From: Taeniopygia guttata
Lineage: Eukaryota > Chordata > Aves > Passeriformes > Estrildidae
Assembly: GCF_048771995.1 (NCBI RefSeq)
Contig: NC_133050.1
Span: 1,872,501-1,936,500 of the forward strand
Length of the DNA: 64,000 nucleotides
Reading direction: 5' to 3'
Shown: piece after piece, positions 11,629 through 24,185 of the stretch
How positions within the stretch are numbered: position 1 is the stretch's first letter
Layout of the letters: each line of letters opens with the position of its first letter
The notes under the pieces: generated by a model
The model's input: the letters and a program-made list of their open reading frames with translations, nothing else
Told to the model about the DNA's origin: nothing
Database searches by the model: none
Program-made: the position numbers and the translations under genes

Positions 11629-13155
11629 AAACGGGACCGGGCACGCTGGGATTTGCCCCTGCAGCTACCAAGTGTGTCCAGAGAGACTGCAAGGAGACAG
11701 TGACCTCTGTCAGTGGGACCCCTCTGTGCAGGTACCCCCACTCCTGGGGTGGCTGTGCCAGCTCCCCCATGAACTTCCCGCCCTGGGAACCTGGAGCAAG
11801 CGGAAACCGCAACTCTGCCAATGCTGCCTGTGCCTGAAGCAAATGGAAAGAGAACTGGGGTGTGAAAAATCAGGGTTGTTTATTTACAGAAGAACAGCAA
11901 TGAAAACACAGAACACATTGACTTTTGTAAGAATATTTGTAATAACAACAATTTATTGAACGTATATACCTAAGAACATATCTAACAACAATATTTGAAA
12001 CGTATTTACAGAAGACAAAACGAAGCCCTAAAACCTATATCCTAAAGGGAACAACAAACTCTAAAACTATGTACAAAAGGGTGCCATCTCTGTGCGGGAT
12101 CTCCATCAGTCCTGGAAGAAAAGCAGGTGCCATGGTCACGCCAGTCAGGCACAGAGGGCTCTTCCGTGTGTCCCCAGGCTGGCACAGTGGGACCCTGCTG
12201 CCAGAGCTGAGGCTGGCTGGGTCTGGGGGCTGGGCCCCAGGCACTGGGATGGGGCTTGTGTGGCCGGAGCAGGGACCACCCAGCCCAGCCCCAGCCTGGC
12301 TGCAGGGAACCCACTCGTCCTGTGGGGACCACGTACCTGTCCTGCTGCTGGCACCGCTCTTCATCCCAGGACCATGGCCTCCTCTTCATCTTTTTCATCA
12401 ATTTCCATGTCCTCGGTGCACTCTTCCATTTCCACGTCCATCTCCTCTTCCACATCCACCTCCATCTCTTCCTCTCCAGTCTGTTCTCCATCCACTTCCA
12501 TCTTCTCCTCTGTATCAATTGGTGTGTCCACTTCCATCTCTTCCTCTCTGTCTGCGACAGCCTGCAGAGGTAGCAAAACCTCAGAGTGGGGTCCCTGTCC
12601 CACCCCATCCCCCCAGAACTCCAGCCCACCCGGGCAGCTGGGGGGATCCCCCTCCATGGAATGGCACCGTACCTTTCTCAGGACAAAGGTGAGCATCCTG
12701 CAGGGATGGATGACGCAATCCAGGCCTTCGGCAGCTATGGAAACTGATGATGGGGGTATCCGGGGGCAGGAACAAGAAGGGTGGCAGGAGTGGGCAGGAG
12801 CAGCGTGCAGGGTGTGCTGACCCCAGGGCCAACAGTTGTGTTGTGCTGCTTGCTGGCTGCTGGCAGTTCCAGGTGGGACATGGATTGTGACGTGACAGTT
12901 GAGCTAGAGAGCCTTTGGTTCCATGCTTAGCAACGTTCCCCCAGACCATGGTGCTCAGAGCCCTGTTCCCAAGGATGGGGCATCCACAGCCTGGGCCAGT
13001 GCCTCAGCAGCCTCAGTGGGAAAGAGCAGCTTCCTGAGATCCAACCTCAATCAGCCTCCTGCAGCTGAAAGCCATCGCCCCTTGTGCTGTTGCCACAGGC
13101 CCTGTTGAACACTCTGAACACTCTGTCCCAGCCTTTCTTGTGGGACCCTTGCAGT
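11629..13155. repeat. Duplicated block B, copy 2
   Basis: Near-identical to 6812-8338. Its right edge, after GGGACCCTTGCAG, passes into sequence unrelated to the copy 1 flank. Block A lies directly to its left. Confidence 0.92.
11857..12734 (-). CDS. 3' end of an acidic MEVD-rich gene, copy 2
   Basis: The same exon structure as copy 1: 12734-12673, 12561-12337 and 12111 to about 11857, with the same splice sites. The acceptor before the acidic exon reads CTCTGCAG here rather than CTCTACAG. The frame is open in this copy too and differs at a few residues: EQTGEEEMEV here replaces EHTEAEEMEV. The TGA follows MVLG at 12363-12361. Both copies keeping the frame through a strongly biased low-complexity tail is mild evidence for selection or for very recent duplication. 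Upstream exons were not identified and the family is unknown. Confidence 0.48.
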
Positions 13156-16100
13156 TCATTGAGGACTCTAGCACGGTGGTATGGCATGGCAGCTAAACAA
13201 GGCAAAAGAAAGGCTAGAATTGGCACCATTCCCACCACTTTACATTTTGCCCTGTGTAAAGGAGATAGGAACTACAAGTTTCCTGTTCATGCACAATTTG
13301 CTGTCTGAGAGCACTCAGTTCTCCAGTCACAGGGGCTTGCAGGTCTGTGTCTGAGATGACTTTAAAAAAACAACATTTATGTGCAACACCTGTGTATCAA
13401 AACTTCACCATACAAATCACAAGGGTATTTCTGCTGTTAAGTGGATGAAAAAAACAAAAAGCAAAAAGCAAAAGCAAAACTGTAACCAAATAAAACAGGC
13501 AAACAAAACAAGCACCAAGAAAAAAACCAAACCAACACAAACACCCTCACAAATGCAGAAAAAGATAAAAATAGGTGAAGGAGGCAGAGATACAAGAGCA
13601 ACCAATGGGCAGAGGAACTACCGGGAGGACAGCTTGTAAGAAAGGAGATAATAAGTGGCTACGGCATCAAACTAGCCGGGGACCTGAGATACTGTTCTCA
13701 CCCTTCTGAAAACAATCTGACATAAAAATGAACAGCAACATAAATTATGATGATTGTGATAATGGGAGTCTGCATGCTTACTTCAATATATGCATTATGT
13801 GTGAGTTGTGTTTTCCTTGATAAGTCACATCATCTTGCAAGGGTTTGTTGCAAGGGTTTGCAAAGAAAAATACTGCAGTGGAAAAGGAGGCTGGCTTGGA
13901 AAACATTGAAAGCAAGAGCTAAAATGGAAGTACCAGTTTTTAATATGTTTTTTGGTTCGTTTGCTGTTTGTTCATGGGGTTTTTGTCTGTCTTGGAAAGC
14001 AGCCCCTCGAATGTTAATGCACACAACATGTTGTTTGTAAAGGGCTGTCTTTGCAAAAAACCTTGCAGTTTTATGATGCAAGACAGAAACAGCTTCCCTT
14101 GGGCTCCAGCTGGAAGGCTTGGAAATGTGTTCCAGAAACTCCTGATAGGACAGAGTCTGATTAACACAATTTGATGTGATGAAATGCAAGATGTAAGGTA
14201 TCCAGTCAAATAATCAGAATATTTAAATGCCAAGCAGCGGGAAAGGGCCATGCATTGGAATGACAGGAAACAGAGGCATAATGGACAAATTTCTCAGGCA
14301 AACCAGACCAGAAGCACTGGGAGCACAAAGGGAGACACCCAGGATGGTATAAATAAATTCACTTTCATAGGTGGAGTTATTGATGGTTAATTATATGTTG
14401 TTATGGATTGTTAATTAATATAATGAGTTGATATATAATTAATATGGTAAGTTATTGACTTGAATGTACAGTTGTTTAAGTGTATGTCTATGGCTACTAA
14501 ACAGAGACAGGGGGGTTGCAAGAGTAAGAATCTTCTAGAAAAGTCACATCCTAGGGTGATGACAGCAACTGGAACTAGGACTGGGAAACGAGCCACCCGG
14601 TAAAATTGCTGTGTTCCAAAATGATTGGTCAGGACTGCATCCTCTTACAGAGCTGTCAGCGACCCAGAAAAGGACCAGTGGGCCAGAGGATCCAAAGCGC
14701 AACAATCAAGCACCCCCAGGAGACTTTAAAAAATCCCTGAGTGCAGAGAACCCGGGCTCTTTCAAGGGTACCTCGTGTCCACAGGAACACCTTGTTACAC
14801 AGCACTGTTAGAGCTCCTCTGGCTTGTCGTGCAGGCCTTAGGCTTACCCTGAGGCCTTGTCCTCTGCTAATCTAAGCTTTTAAAAACAGGCATATGTTTT
14901 TTTTAAAAGCCATCAACCTCCTTTTAATTTCAGTTTGCCTTTTTACCACAAGGAGGCCCAGCAGATCCTTGCTGAGGACCCATTTCATGCAAGAACTGGC
15001 ACCCCAGACATTAAATCAATTCAAAATAAAAGGGTGGGGGGAGGCGGCAGTGAGATGGCTTCACAGGTTCAACTCTGCACTCTGCTTCTGTCACTGACAT
15101 TAGCTAAGTTCCTGTGCTTGTTTTCCTGGACAATTTGTAGTCAACAGAGCTTCAGTGCCTTTGGTCAAATCAGTCTTAAGAGCAGCTCGGGGCTGAGTCA
15201 GTCATTTAGACCTGAGCACGGACTGGGGTCCAGCAAACAAAAGAACATCAGCTGCAGGCCACCCCTAGAGCTTTTCCTATTAATGAGCACAAAACCTTGA
15301 TTTTTGCAAACAGAGGGATGCTGGGAGGATTTTTGCACCTGAGAATGGATTTAGGAGCTGTTAGAGACATGGCCCTCTCCTATGACAGATCCCAGGTGAG
15401 CAGGAATGACCCCAGCTTATTGTGAGCTTCAAAGGAAAACAGGAACAAATGTTTTCCCACTTTTTTGGGTCTTTTCTAGGATATTTCTTTTTGTATTCCA
15501 TCACCTTATTTAGCTTTTGAGTGCTGCTGGGCATTGAGAAGAGTCTATAATTGTGCTGGGTGTTCTTTTTCCCTTAGCAGTTAGTGTGAAGTTAGAACAG
15601 GGCCCTGGGCACAGGCAGTTCAGATTTGCCAATCTCCCATGCTCTCCCCTGCATTTGTCAATGTCTGAGTTTCACCAACTATTATGTTGCCAACTTGCCT
15701 AGTTCTGTTCCCATGAAGTTTATCACAGCCTTCTCTTAGGAAGATAAATAATATTGTTATCTGAAAATCCTGCTGACATCATTTTTCTGTTCTACACTTC
15801 GTTTCTGCCTTTCTGGATAATGAATGAGTGTATTAAATGCTAACTACAGTCCAGATCCTTGGGACATACTAATATTAGCCTCCTACTGAATTGAAAACTG
15901 ACAGCCTAATGAATTAAAACTCTTTGCATGGGAACAACAGTATTGACACAGGGAAAATCAGGATGACTTGTGATTTACTTGTAAGCTGAAGAAAAAATCA
16001 AACCAAAACACATCCCAAAACTTTGCAAGTGCAAGTACCTGCGATTTTCACTGAATTTAATTATGGGTCTTGAAAAAAAATAACAGGCTACATGAGGAAA

Positions 16101-19100
16101 AACCAAATCTAATTTTAAAAGAGGGGGGAAACTACCTCTGTATTCCTGTTCCTTTTGCTGTGTATGGCATCACTGAACTATAAAACAGTACCTTAAGCAT
16201 TTTCCCCCAGTGAAACTGCTAAAAGTGCCTTGGCTAGAATATCCTTGGAAAATCAAAGCTTGTTTAGGTATTTGATCCAGAGAGGACAAGGTAAGCATTT
16301 ATAGCTAATCAAGCCTGAAGTCAAAGATGAACAAGATGAACCAAACTGATGACTATTGTAGCTTTAATCATGCTGGCAGGACATGCTGCCTTCTCAAAGT
16401 AATTTCGATTTTTCTGGATATCAGAAAAAGTCCCGCATTTCTCTGATACTTTGGTATAGTATCTGTAGTGGATATTTCTGAAAGCAAAAAATACATTTGG
16501 AATAAACATCACCAAACCACATAAAAAAGGGCAGTTTCTTAGTGTTCTGCCACTGTTATAAAAACTAATATATTAAAACTTAGATGTGTTATAAATTTCA
16601 GCAGAAAGTCTAGAGTTATTCCTGGAACTACGATACTTCAACATCTAAAAAGTGTGTAATTTATACAGCTTTAAAAACTCTAATTAGTGTCTTCCAAGTA
16701 CAAATCATCTTGTTTGAACTTTGTCCCAAAGGAGAGGTAGAAGAATACAAAAAATGTTAATGAATATTCATATGCTATTGAAGTGAACCTCCTTCATGCA
16801 TGAACACTATGAGGGACCAAATTTTCTTAGCACAAAAAGTGTGCTACTTCACAGAAAGTGTGCAGGTGTAATAATGCATTTAATTGAAAATTTATTGAAC
16901 TAAACCTGTGTTACTAAACTAATAGGCCTTTCCATGGGAAACCATGAAGTTCTTCGGGAAATCTGACATGCTTTACTAAAGTTTTCAGTAAGTTCTATCA
17001 AAGCAGATTCCTTTACTCGGGTTAGAAGAACTTACAAAATGCCTGACATTTAAAATTACTGTCCTGTGCCTCACTATCTGCAATGAATTTGTCTCAGAGA
17101 CATTGTATTTAACCTTTTTATTTGCTACAAATCTGCAGTTGCAGATTCACATCAAAGACAACTTTTTTGCTCCATAAATTAATCCAATTTTTCAATGTTG
17201 AATATTCCATTCCCCACAGTAACTTGATTGGTAGATAGCTTACCTGGAAAAGTGACCCTGAAAGGATTTTAGGAGACAAAACAGAAATCAGGGCACCTGA
17301 GTGCAGTATATGATCTGTTATAGTCTGTGGTATATTGCAGCACCTCCTGTTTTTCCACTGACATTCTTGTGAAGGAAGTGATGACTCCTTTGAAGGACTC
17401 ACTGTGCATGTAAAAGAATTTAGGTTTCTTCAAGGTGGGCAGGAGGAGTTGAATTTTTAGTACTTATGTATATATTAGAATGAAAAGAAATATTTTAAAT
17501 TAAGAAATGCAATTTTAGAGTTGAAATGCACACTTTCTAGTGTCTCTGTAGATGGGGAAGTCTGAGATCCTTGTTTTTTAGGTACAGAACCCTATAGATC
17601 ACTGTCAGTGCTGAGATAAATCAGATCAGAAGACTTCTACATGAAGAGAATGGGAAAAATAGAAAAGATGATGGGATTTTATACATTGTCCCATGTTGGT
17701 GTTTAATGCATAAAAAATAGCAAACGAATTCAGAAGAGTGTTCATGTTTAAAACAGACTCAGAATTATTGTACTGGAATGCCTACTTAAGATTTGTGAGT
17801 TGTACATAGTATAATTTGCAATCAAGTAACCTTGAAAAGACCAAATGCACTTTTGTTAGTACTATTAACTGTATTAAACATATTCACATGCCTGCTCATA
17901 AATAGTATTCATTATTTTCAAGATGTAAGATTTCTGTGTTCTGCTAAATTTCCTAGGTGTATTTAAAGCAGAAACAAAGGTTGGGATTTTTGTTTGTTAC
18001 TTGTCTTATCTTGTGAATTCTCCTCACTCCTGCATTCATTGAGTTGTTGGGTGAATAGCTCATTAATGTGATTTCTATCTGTGTACAAAGGCACAAGGCA
18101 GAAGCACTGTCATGTAACAGCTTGAAAAGACACCTACAAATAACCTCCTTTAAGAAGCATAAATTTACATTAGAAAGATAGATAAACTCTGAAGTGAAAA
18201 TCCGTTATTTTTATCTGGTGCAACTATTTCATAATCTCAATGTTATCAGACTCATCCTGCATAAATTAGTGAGGTCTTGGGATTTTACAGGATCTGGGAA
18301 AGTCTTGCATCTCGAATGGATTTATCCCATAGGAACAGGGATCTAAAGAGCTGCATTTCTCTGTGGGGACTGAGTTGTACCTGGTACACATTGGAAAACT
18401 CCCAGCAGCATCCCTGGCAGATGAAGCTGTGCAAAGAAAGGCAGGCTTGACTCTTATTTTACCCATTTTCTAAACACAAGAACTTGTCTCAATAACCTGA
18501 ATGAACTGAACCTCCATCAATTTTAAACATTCCTTCCTCGACACCAGTAACTGCCTGCCTTAATTTTTGACATTTTCTGAATTTATGCCTTCCTTTGGCC
18601 TAATGCCTTGGAAGGAAGGAAAATCCTGCCAGGATAACCAAAATAGTCAGTTTTATATTGCTGTCAGTCCATCATTACCCCTGTAGAAAGCAGTAGTAAG
18701 GCTGAAAGGATGTTCTCATAAAACCTTCCATAGGTGTATGAAGATACAAAAGTCTAATACAGTAAATTGAATGTGATTACTGGTGGAGAAAGTGATCCAG
18801 AAATAACTGGAAAAGGACTCTTTCTGTACTCTGTAAGTCTCAAATACCCGTGTGAGGTAATGCAGTGTAACGCCTCATCCATCCTGGGATTCTCTGAGTC
18901 TTTTGCTGGCGCTAAGGGACACCAGCTGAAGTGCTGTTCCTCTGTTGTTGGTTTTTAGGTACCTTTTAATATATTGGATGCTTTACATACTTCTTTGACT
19001 GAAGTTCCTTTGCTGGAGATACTTTTCAAGGCTCTGCAGCTATGAGGGTGGAACCAGCAAGCAAATTAAGCAGAAAAAAGCCCAGCAATGAAAGCCATTG

Positions 19101-21894
19101 AGCTGGTCAGTCAGGAAATATATGTGCTATGATCTCAGTGAGGGGTGAGACAGACAAGGGGAGCAGCAGCCTGCCAGGCAGGAAGGAAGCTGACCATCTT
19201 TCCCAGTGATTTTTGCAGGATACTGTTCTGCTCTGCAGCGTAAACACAGACAGCATCAGTCAAAAAAAGAGACCCATCACTGTTACTCTGCTCTAAAGTT
19301 ACTATTCCCAGACCACCTTCTTTGTCAACTCTAGTGACTTGCCCTTTTCATCTCCTCCTCAGCATGGTGTAGGCAACTCCCCATTCTCTTCCCAACCAGA
19401 GCTGCATCCCTACAGGAAAAGGCGTTTCATTAAATGTATTACTAGTGCTTGTCAGGCATTCTTCAGCCTTTCAATCAAATATTATTTTATTTGAGAGGTT
19501 CAAGAGTGCGATAATGGAGAATGTTTTTCATCATTCTGCTGGGTGAGCCCTGATTATTTCAGCTTAATGAAACTGCTCTTACAAGTAAATTGTACCTAAT
19601 GCATTCAGCTGCTGAAACTTCACAGAGCTGGTCCTACACTGTTAACTCACAAGTACAGACATACCTGCAGGGGTTAAGATTGGAGCTGGTTTGAGTCATC
19701 CTCACCCAGCACACTTTAAAATAACCCTCCACACCTCATTGCCTTACCATTTTGCTGAAGTTTCACCTTCTAAGTTGCATTTATTTAGAGTTGGTTTTGT
19801 TGTTTGGGTTTGGGCGCTCTTGGGGGGGTGTGTTCTTTCGCTCCAAAGATAAGTTTAAAATATTTTAAATTACTCAGACATTTAAAAATATGAAATGCCT
19901 GAAAATTAAGCCAGGTGTTTCTTGTCCAGATGGTCCTTTATCAGCGTGCCATTCAAATACTTCCTTTTCTTGAACAAGGATTTAAAAGTATTTCACTGTC
20001 AACAGATCACCTAATCATATATTGACACACATTTTTCTAGCTTTATGAAAAACATATTTCCCTCAGAAATTGATAGATTTAAAAGATTTGATCAGAGTAC
20101 ATGTCTGTCTGGTTCCTTGGCAGTGTTTTCAGATCTTCTGACCAACCAAGTGAGTTTGTAAAATCTTTCAGTAATTCTCTCCCTTTTAGTTTCATATTCC
20201 AATAGAAACATGATCAGCACCTGGTGTTTTGTTATTTATTGCATGTATTTTGATTGCCTCTAAAATCTCCTGAAATTCTTCCACAAAAGGCTCAGCTTCT
20301 TAGGGAACAACCATTTATTGTTTGCCTATCTCCCTCCTTAAGCAGCTTATTAAAGCACTCCCTCTTATCGCTCTGTAATCACATTCTTTGTGACCAAGGC
20401 ATTTCCATTTGTGTTCTTTATCAGACTTACTCAGGTGTACATTGATATGTCTGTAAAATTACCTCCAATTCCTGGCAGGTGTATCCTGCTCCCATTCTCC
20501 GGCACACCGGGAAACCCTGAGAGGAGGTGTTTGCACTGTCTGTCCTGGCAGGAGGGCTGTGCTGACTCCAATGGATCTCACAGCAGCGCAGAAAGGAAAA
20601 GTGGAGCAGTGCAGCAACGCTGCTAAGTCAGCCCCTGATGTTTTAGTGAGTCCTTCCTACCCCTGAGGTGGAGACTCCTCAGAGCACACCCTGACTGCAC
20701 TGGCTGCCCCCCAGCTCAGCCTCCTCTGGCCAAAAGAAATGCTAACACAGTGCTGCAGTGCATGACTTACAATTCAAGGGAGCACACAATTCACTTGGTA
20801 ATTTTACCATATAATGGAAACTGTAGATTTGCTCATCAATGTCCCCTGCCTTACTCTGTTCTTAAAACCGCTAGGTATGCACTGAAAGGTGTGTTGGATG
20901 TTTACTTGCAATACTTCACTGTCATGTTTCATCAATAGGCTTTAAGGTCCCAGCTGCACCTTGCTGATCCTTATGAAAAGAACTCAAGTCTAAGAAGTAT
21001 TTGCTACTGGAAAATTATTCTTCTCACATTGAATACTCATCACCACTGCTGCTGATGAGAGAAAGGAAATAAATTCTGAGATTGCACACTCTGCTTTTAA
21101 AGCTAGGAAGTATTAGGATACAGACATTTCCTCACCTCATTCACAACACAGGCTGCAAAATACTCATTATCTACCTCTTATTTACTCAGTTGTAATTGTA
21201 CTAACTGTAAACACATTGTACTCTTTAGCCATGGGCAATTTTATACATTCCTCCCTAATATCCCAGTCTTTACTGAACTTATCTTCCTAACATGTCTACA
21301 AAGAAAGCTTCCAACTTCACTGAGAGAAATAGTAAAGAAGATAAACAACCCTCAGTATTTTGGGGGGTGATTTAAAGTGCAAGAGCTTGATTTGCCAACA
21401 CCTTTAATATCACACATCTTTCTAGGCCCAGCTCCTATTAACTTAAATTGCATAGTTCAGCTCTTCTCTAAATCAGACCATACAATTTCATGATCGTTAA
21501 TCAGAAAATGAGTAATACACGCACAGAAGCTGCAGGGAGAACTGAACTGTCCAGCAGCACACATTCCTCTGGGATAGAAAGTGGAACAGCATTGCTGAGG
21601 TACTGATAAGTAAAACACGAGCTGAATAAATAGTGCAAATAGTGCTCCTATGTAAAGAGAACGTCCTGTAGAAGTTTACTTGCTTAGAATAAATGAGAAC
21701 TGACTAACTTTGGTAATACCACCTAAATTAAAGCTGGGTAAACTTTTAGCTCATGTGCCTGGACAGCAAGCTGATCTTCTGAGTAGGATTTAAGGATCTT
21801 TTAAGGATCTCCAACATGCATGTGACCTTTCTGAAATCCATTCTCCTGATGCCTATGTGTACCATGCTTCTTTCATAGGTAAGGACAATCAGAT
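13156..21894. other. AT-rich gene-poor stretch
   Basis: Nearly 9 kb with no supportable exon. Around 13440-13560 there is A-rich low complexity (repeated AAAACAAAAAGC-like units). Around 14330-14460 it is strongly AT-rich. A stretch near 14890-15300 has open frames, but no splice framing or known family was recognised. No CR1 tail was seen, which contrasts with the flanks. Confidence 0.5.
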
Positions 21895-22315
21895 CCTTCA
21901 CACATGGAGCATCACTCATACAAGGAAAGGCTGGGACAATTGGGTTTGTTCAGGCTGGAGAAGCTTTGGGGTGACTTAATTGTGGCCTTCCAGTACCGTA
22001 AGGAATTGACAAAAAAAAATAGGGAGAGGCTATTTGTAAGGGCCTGGGGTTACAAGAAGAGGGAGGGTGGCTTCAAACTGAAAGAGAGGGGTTTGAGATT
22101 AGATGTTAAGAATAAATTCCTCCCTGTGAGGGTGGAGAGGCCCTGGCACAGGTGCCCAGAGCAGCTGTGGCTGCCCCTGGATCCCTGGCAGTGCCCAAGG
22201 CGAGGTTGGACAGGGCTTGGAGCAGCCTGGGACTGTGGAAGGTGCCCAGGGCGGGGGTGGGAGTCGGTGATTTAAGGCCCCTTCTGACCGAAACCATTCT
22301 GAGATGCTGTGGTAA
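21895..22315 (+). mobile_element. CR1 LINE 3' tail
   Basis: A well-preserved sense CR1 tail: AGGCTGGAGAAGCTTTGGGG, a CTTCAAACTGAAAGAGAGG motif, TCCCTGTGAGGGTGGAGAGG, CCCAGAGCAGCTGTGGCTGC, AGGTTGGACAGGGCTTGG and a terminal GACCGAAACCATTCTGAGAT. It is among the best-preserved CR1 tails in the window and sits about 0.7 kb upstream of NUP210 exon 1. Confidence 0.9.
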
Positions 22316-22647
22316 TGAATGAACAGTTTCTCAGCATAGCTGTTAGCACCAGTGTGTCCGGGGAACATGAAGGGGGCCAGGAAGGCCAATGGCACCCGGC
22401 TTGTTCCAGCACTGCTGTGGCAGCAGGACCAGGGCAGTGACCGTCCCGCTGTGCTGGGCTCAGCTGAAGCCACGCTTCGAACCCTGTGTTCAGCTTTGCT
22501 ACCCACGACATAACAGACATTGCGGTGCTGGAGCCTGGCCGGGGAAGGGGAAGGGTCTAGAGCACGACTCCACGAGACACTGGGGGTTAGGCCCGGAGAA
22601 AAGGACGTTTTTCAAACAGCCGGCACCTGGCCATTGGCACCGCGTGA

Positions 22648-23181
<534 letters not shown>

Positions 23182-23713
23182 TGAGTGCAGGTGCCGCCGC
23201 CCTTTGTCCGTTCTCCCCCCCGGCTCCTGCGGCGGCTCCCCGGCCCGCGGCGGGGCCTGACGGCTCCCAGGCAGCCGGGCCCTCTCCCACCGCTCTCACC
23301 TCGCTGCTGGCGGGTTTGGGCGGCCCAGCAGTGCGGGAGCAGGCACGGAGAGCATCCCGAAGGGGAAAGGTTGTTTGTTGTCTGTAGTGGGGGTTCAACC
23401 CGCTGGAGGGGGGCAGTGTCTGCAGGCCGGGCCCTGGGCAGGAGGTCCCTGCTTGTAAAGGAAGCTTCCCGCCATGGCTCCGTGCCCGACATGTGCCTCT
23501 CACCGCTGTGCACCCACCCACACACCCCACACGTATTCACCTGCTTCTCTCTGTACCCCACACACACACTCCACCTGCTGCTCCAGGTACCGTGCCCACT
23601 GTGCCTCCACACCCGCACTGCTCACCCTGCCGCCCCGCACTCCCGCAGTGCCACCACACACATGGCCACAGTCCCAAGTGTGCGGGGACAGCGCCCAAAG
23701 TGCTGCTGCTGTG

Positions 23714-23809
23714 GAAATACCCCTTCTCTTGCTGTGCTCAGTAATGAAATACCCCTTCTCTTGCTGTGCTCAGTAATGAAATACCCCTTCTCTTGCTGTG
23801 CTCAGTAAT
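23714..23809. repeat. 32-bp tandem repeat, 3 copies
   Basis: Three perfect copies of a 32-base unit beginning GAAATACCCCTTCTCTTGCT lie in NUP210 intron 1. Perfect identity implies recent expansion. Confidence 0.97.
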
Positions 23810-24125
23810 GAAGGTCCTGACAGCTCTGAGCTCAGGCTGTGGACATAAAGGAGTCATAGCTAAGTCGGGAGCTTCTCACTGCTGCTGCAAGTGTAGGTAA
23901 CAGCGCCCTTAAGACTCCACCTGGGAACAGTGAAGTGGAGTTTCAAAAGTGAAAGCTTTCCCAGTTTTCTCAGTGTTGAGCACGTGGGATGTACTCCAGG
24001 AACTTCTGGCTGGGAGCCCCCTTCCTGCCTGGCACAGGGGGGAGGACTGGGTAGTGTTGAGCACAGAGGCTGAAGGCAAATCCCACAGCATGGGCAAATT
24101 TAGAAAGCTCATGGTAGTCTTCATG

Positions 24126-24185
24126 GTAAACAAATGTTGCCAACTCCTTGTCCTTGTAAACAAATGTTGCCAACTCCTTGTCCTT
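24126..24185. repeat. 30-bp tandem repeat, 2 copies
   Basis: Two perfect copies of a 30-base unit beginning GTAAACAAATGTTGCCAACT in intron 1, only about 0.3 kb after the 32-bp triplet. Confidence 0.97.

Noticed and set aside
14890-15300. Possible exon following TTTTAATTTCAG (frame PFYHKEAQQILAEDPF)
   Set aside because: One plausible acceptor but no matching donor, no neighbouring exon and no family I recognise; left unannotated.
23714-23809. CRISPR-like direct repeats
   Set aside because: The units are contiguous without spacers, in a vertebrate intron.
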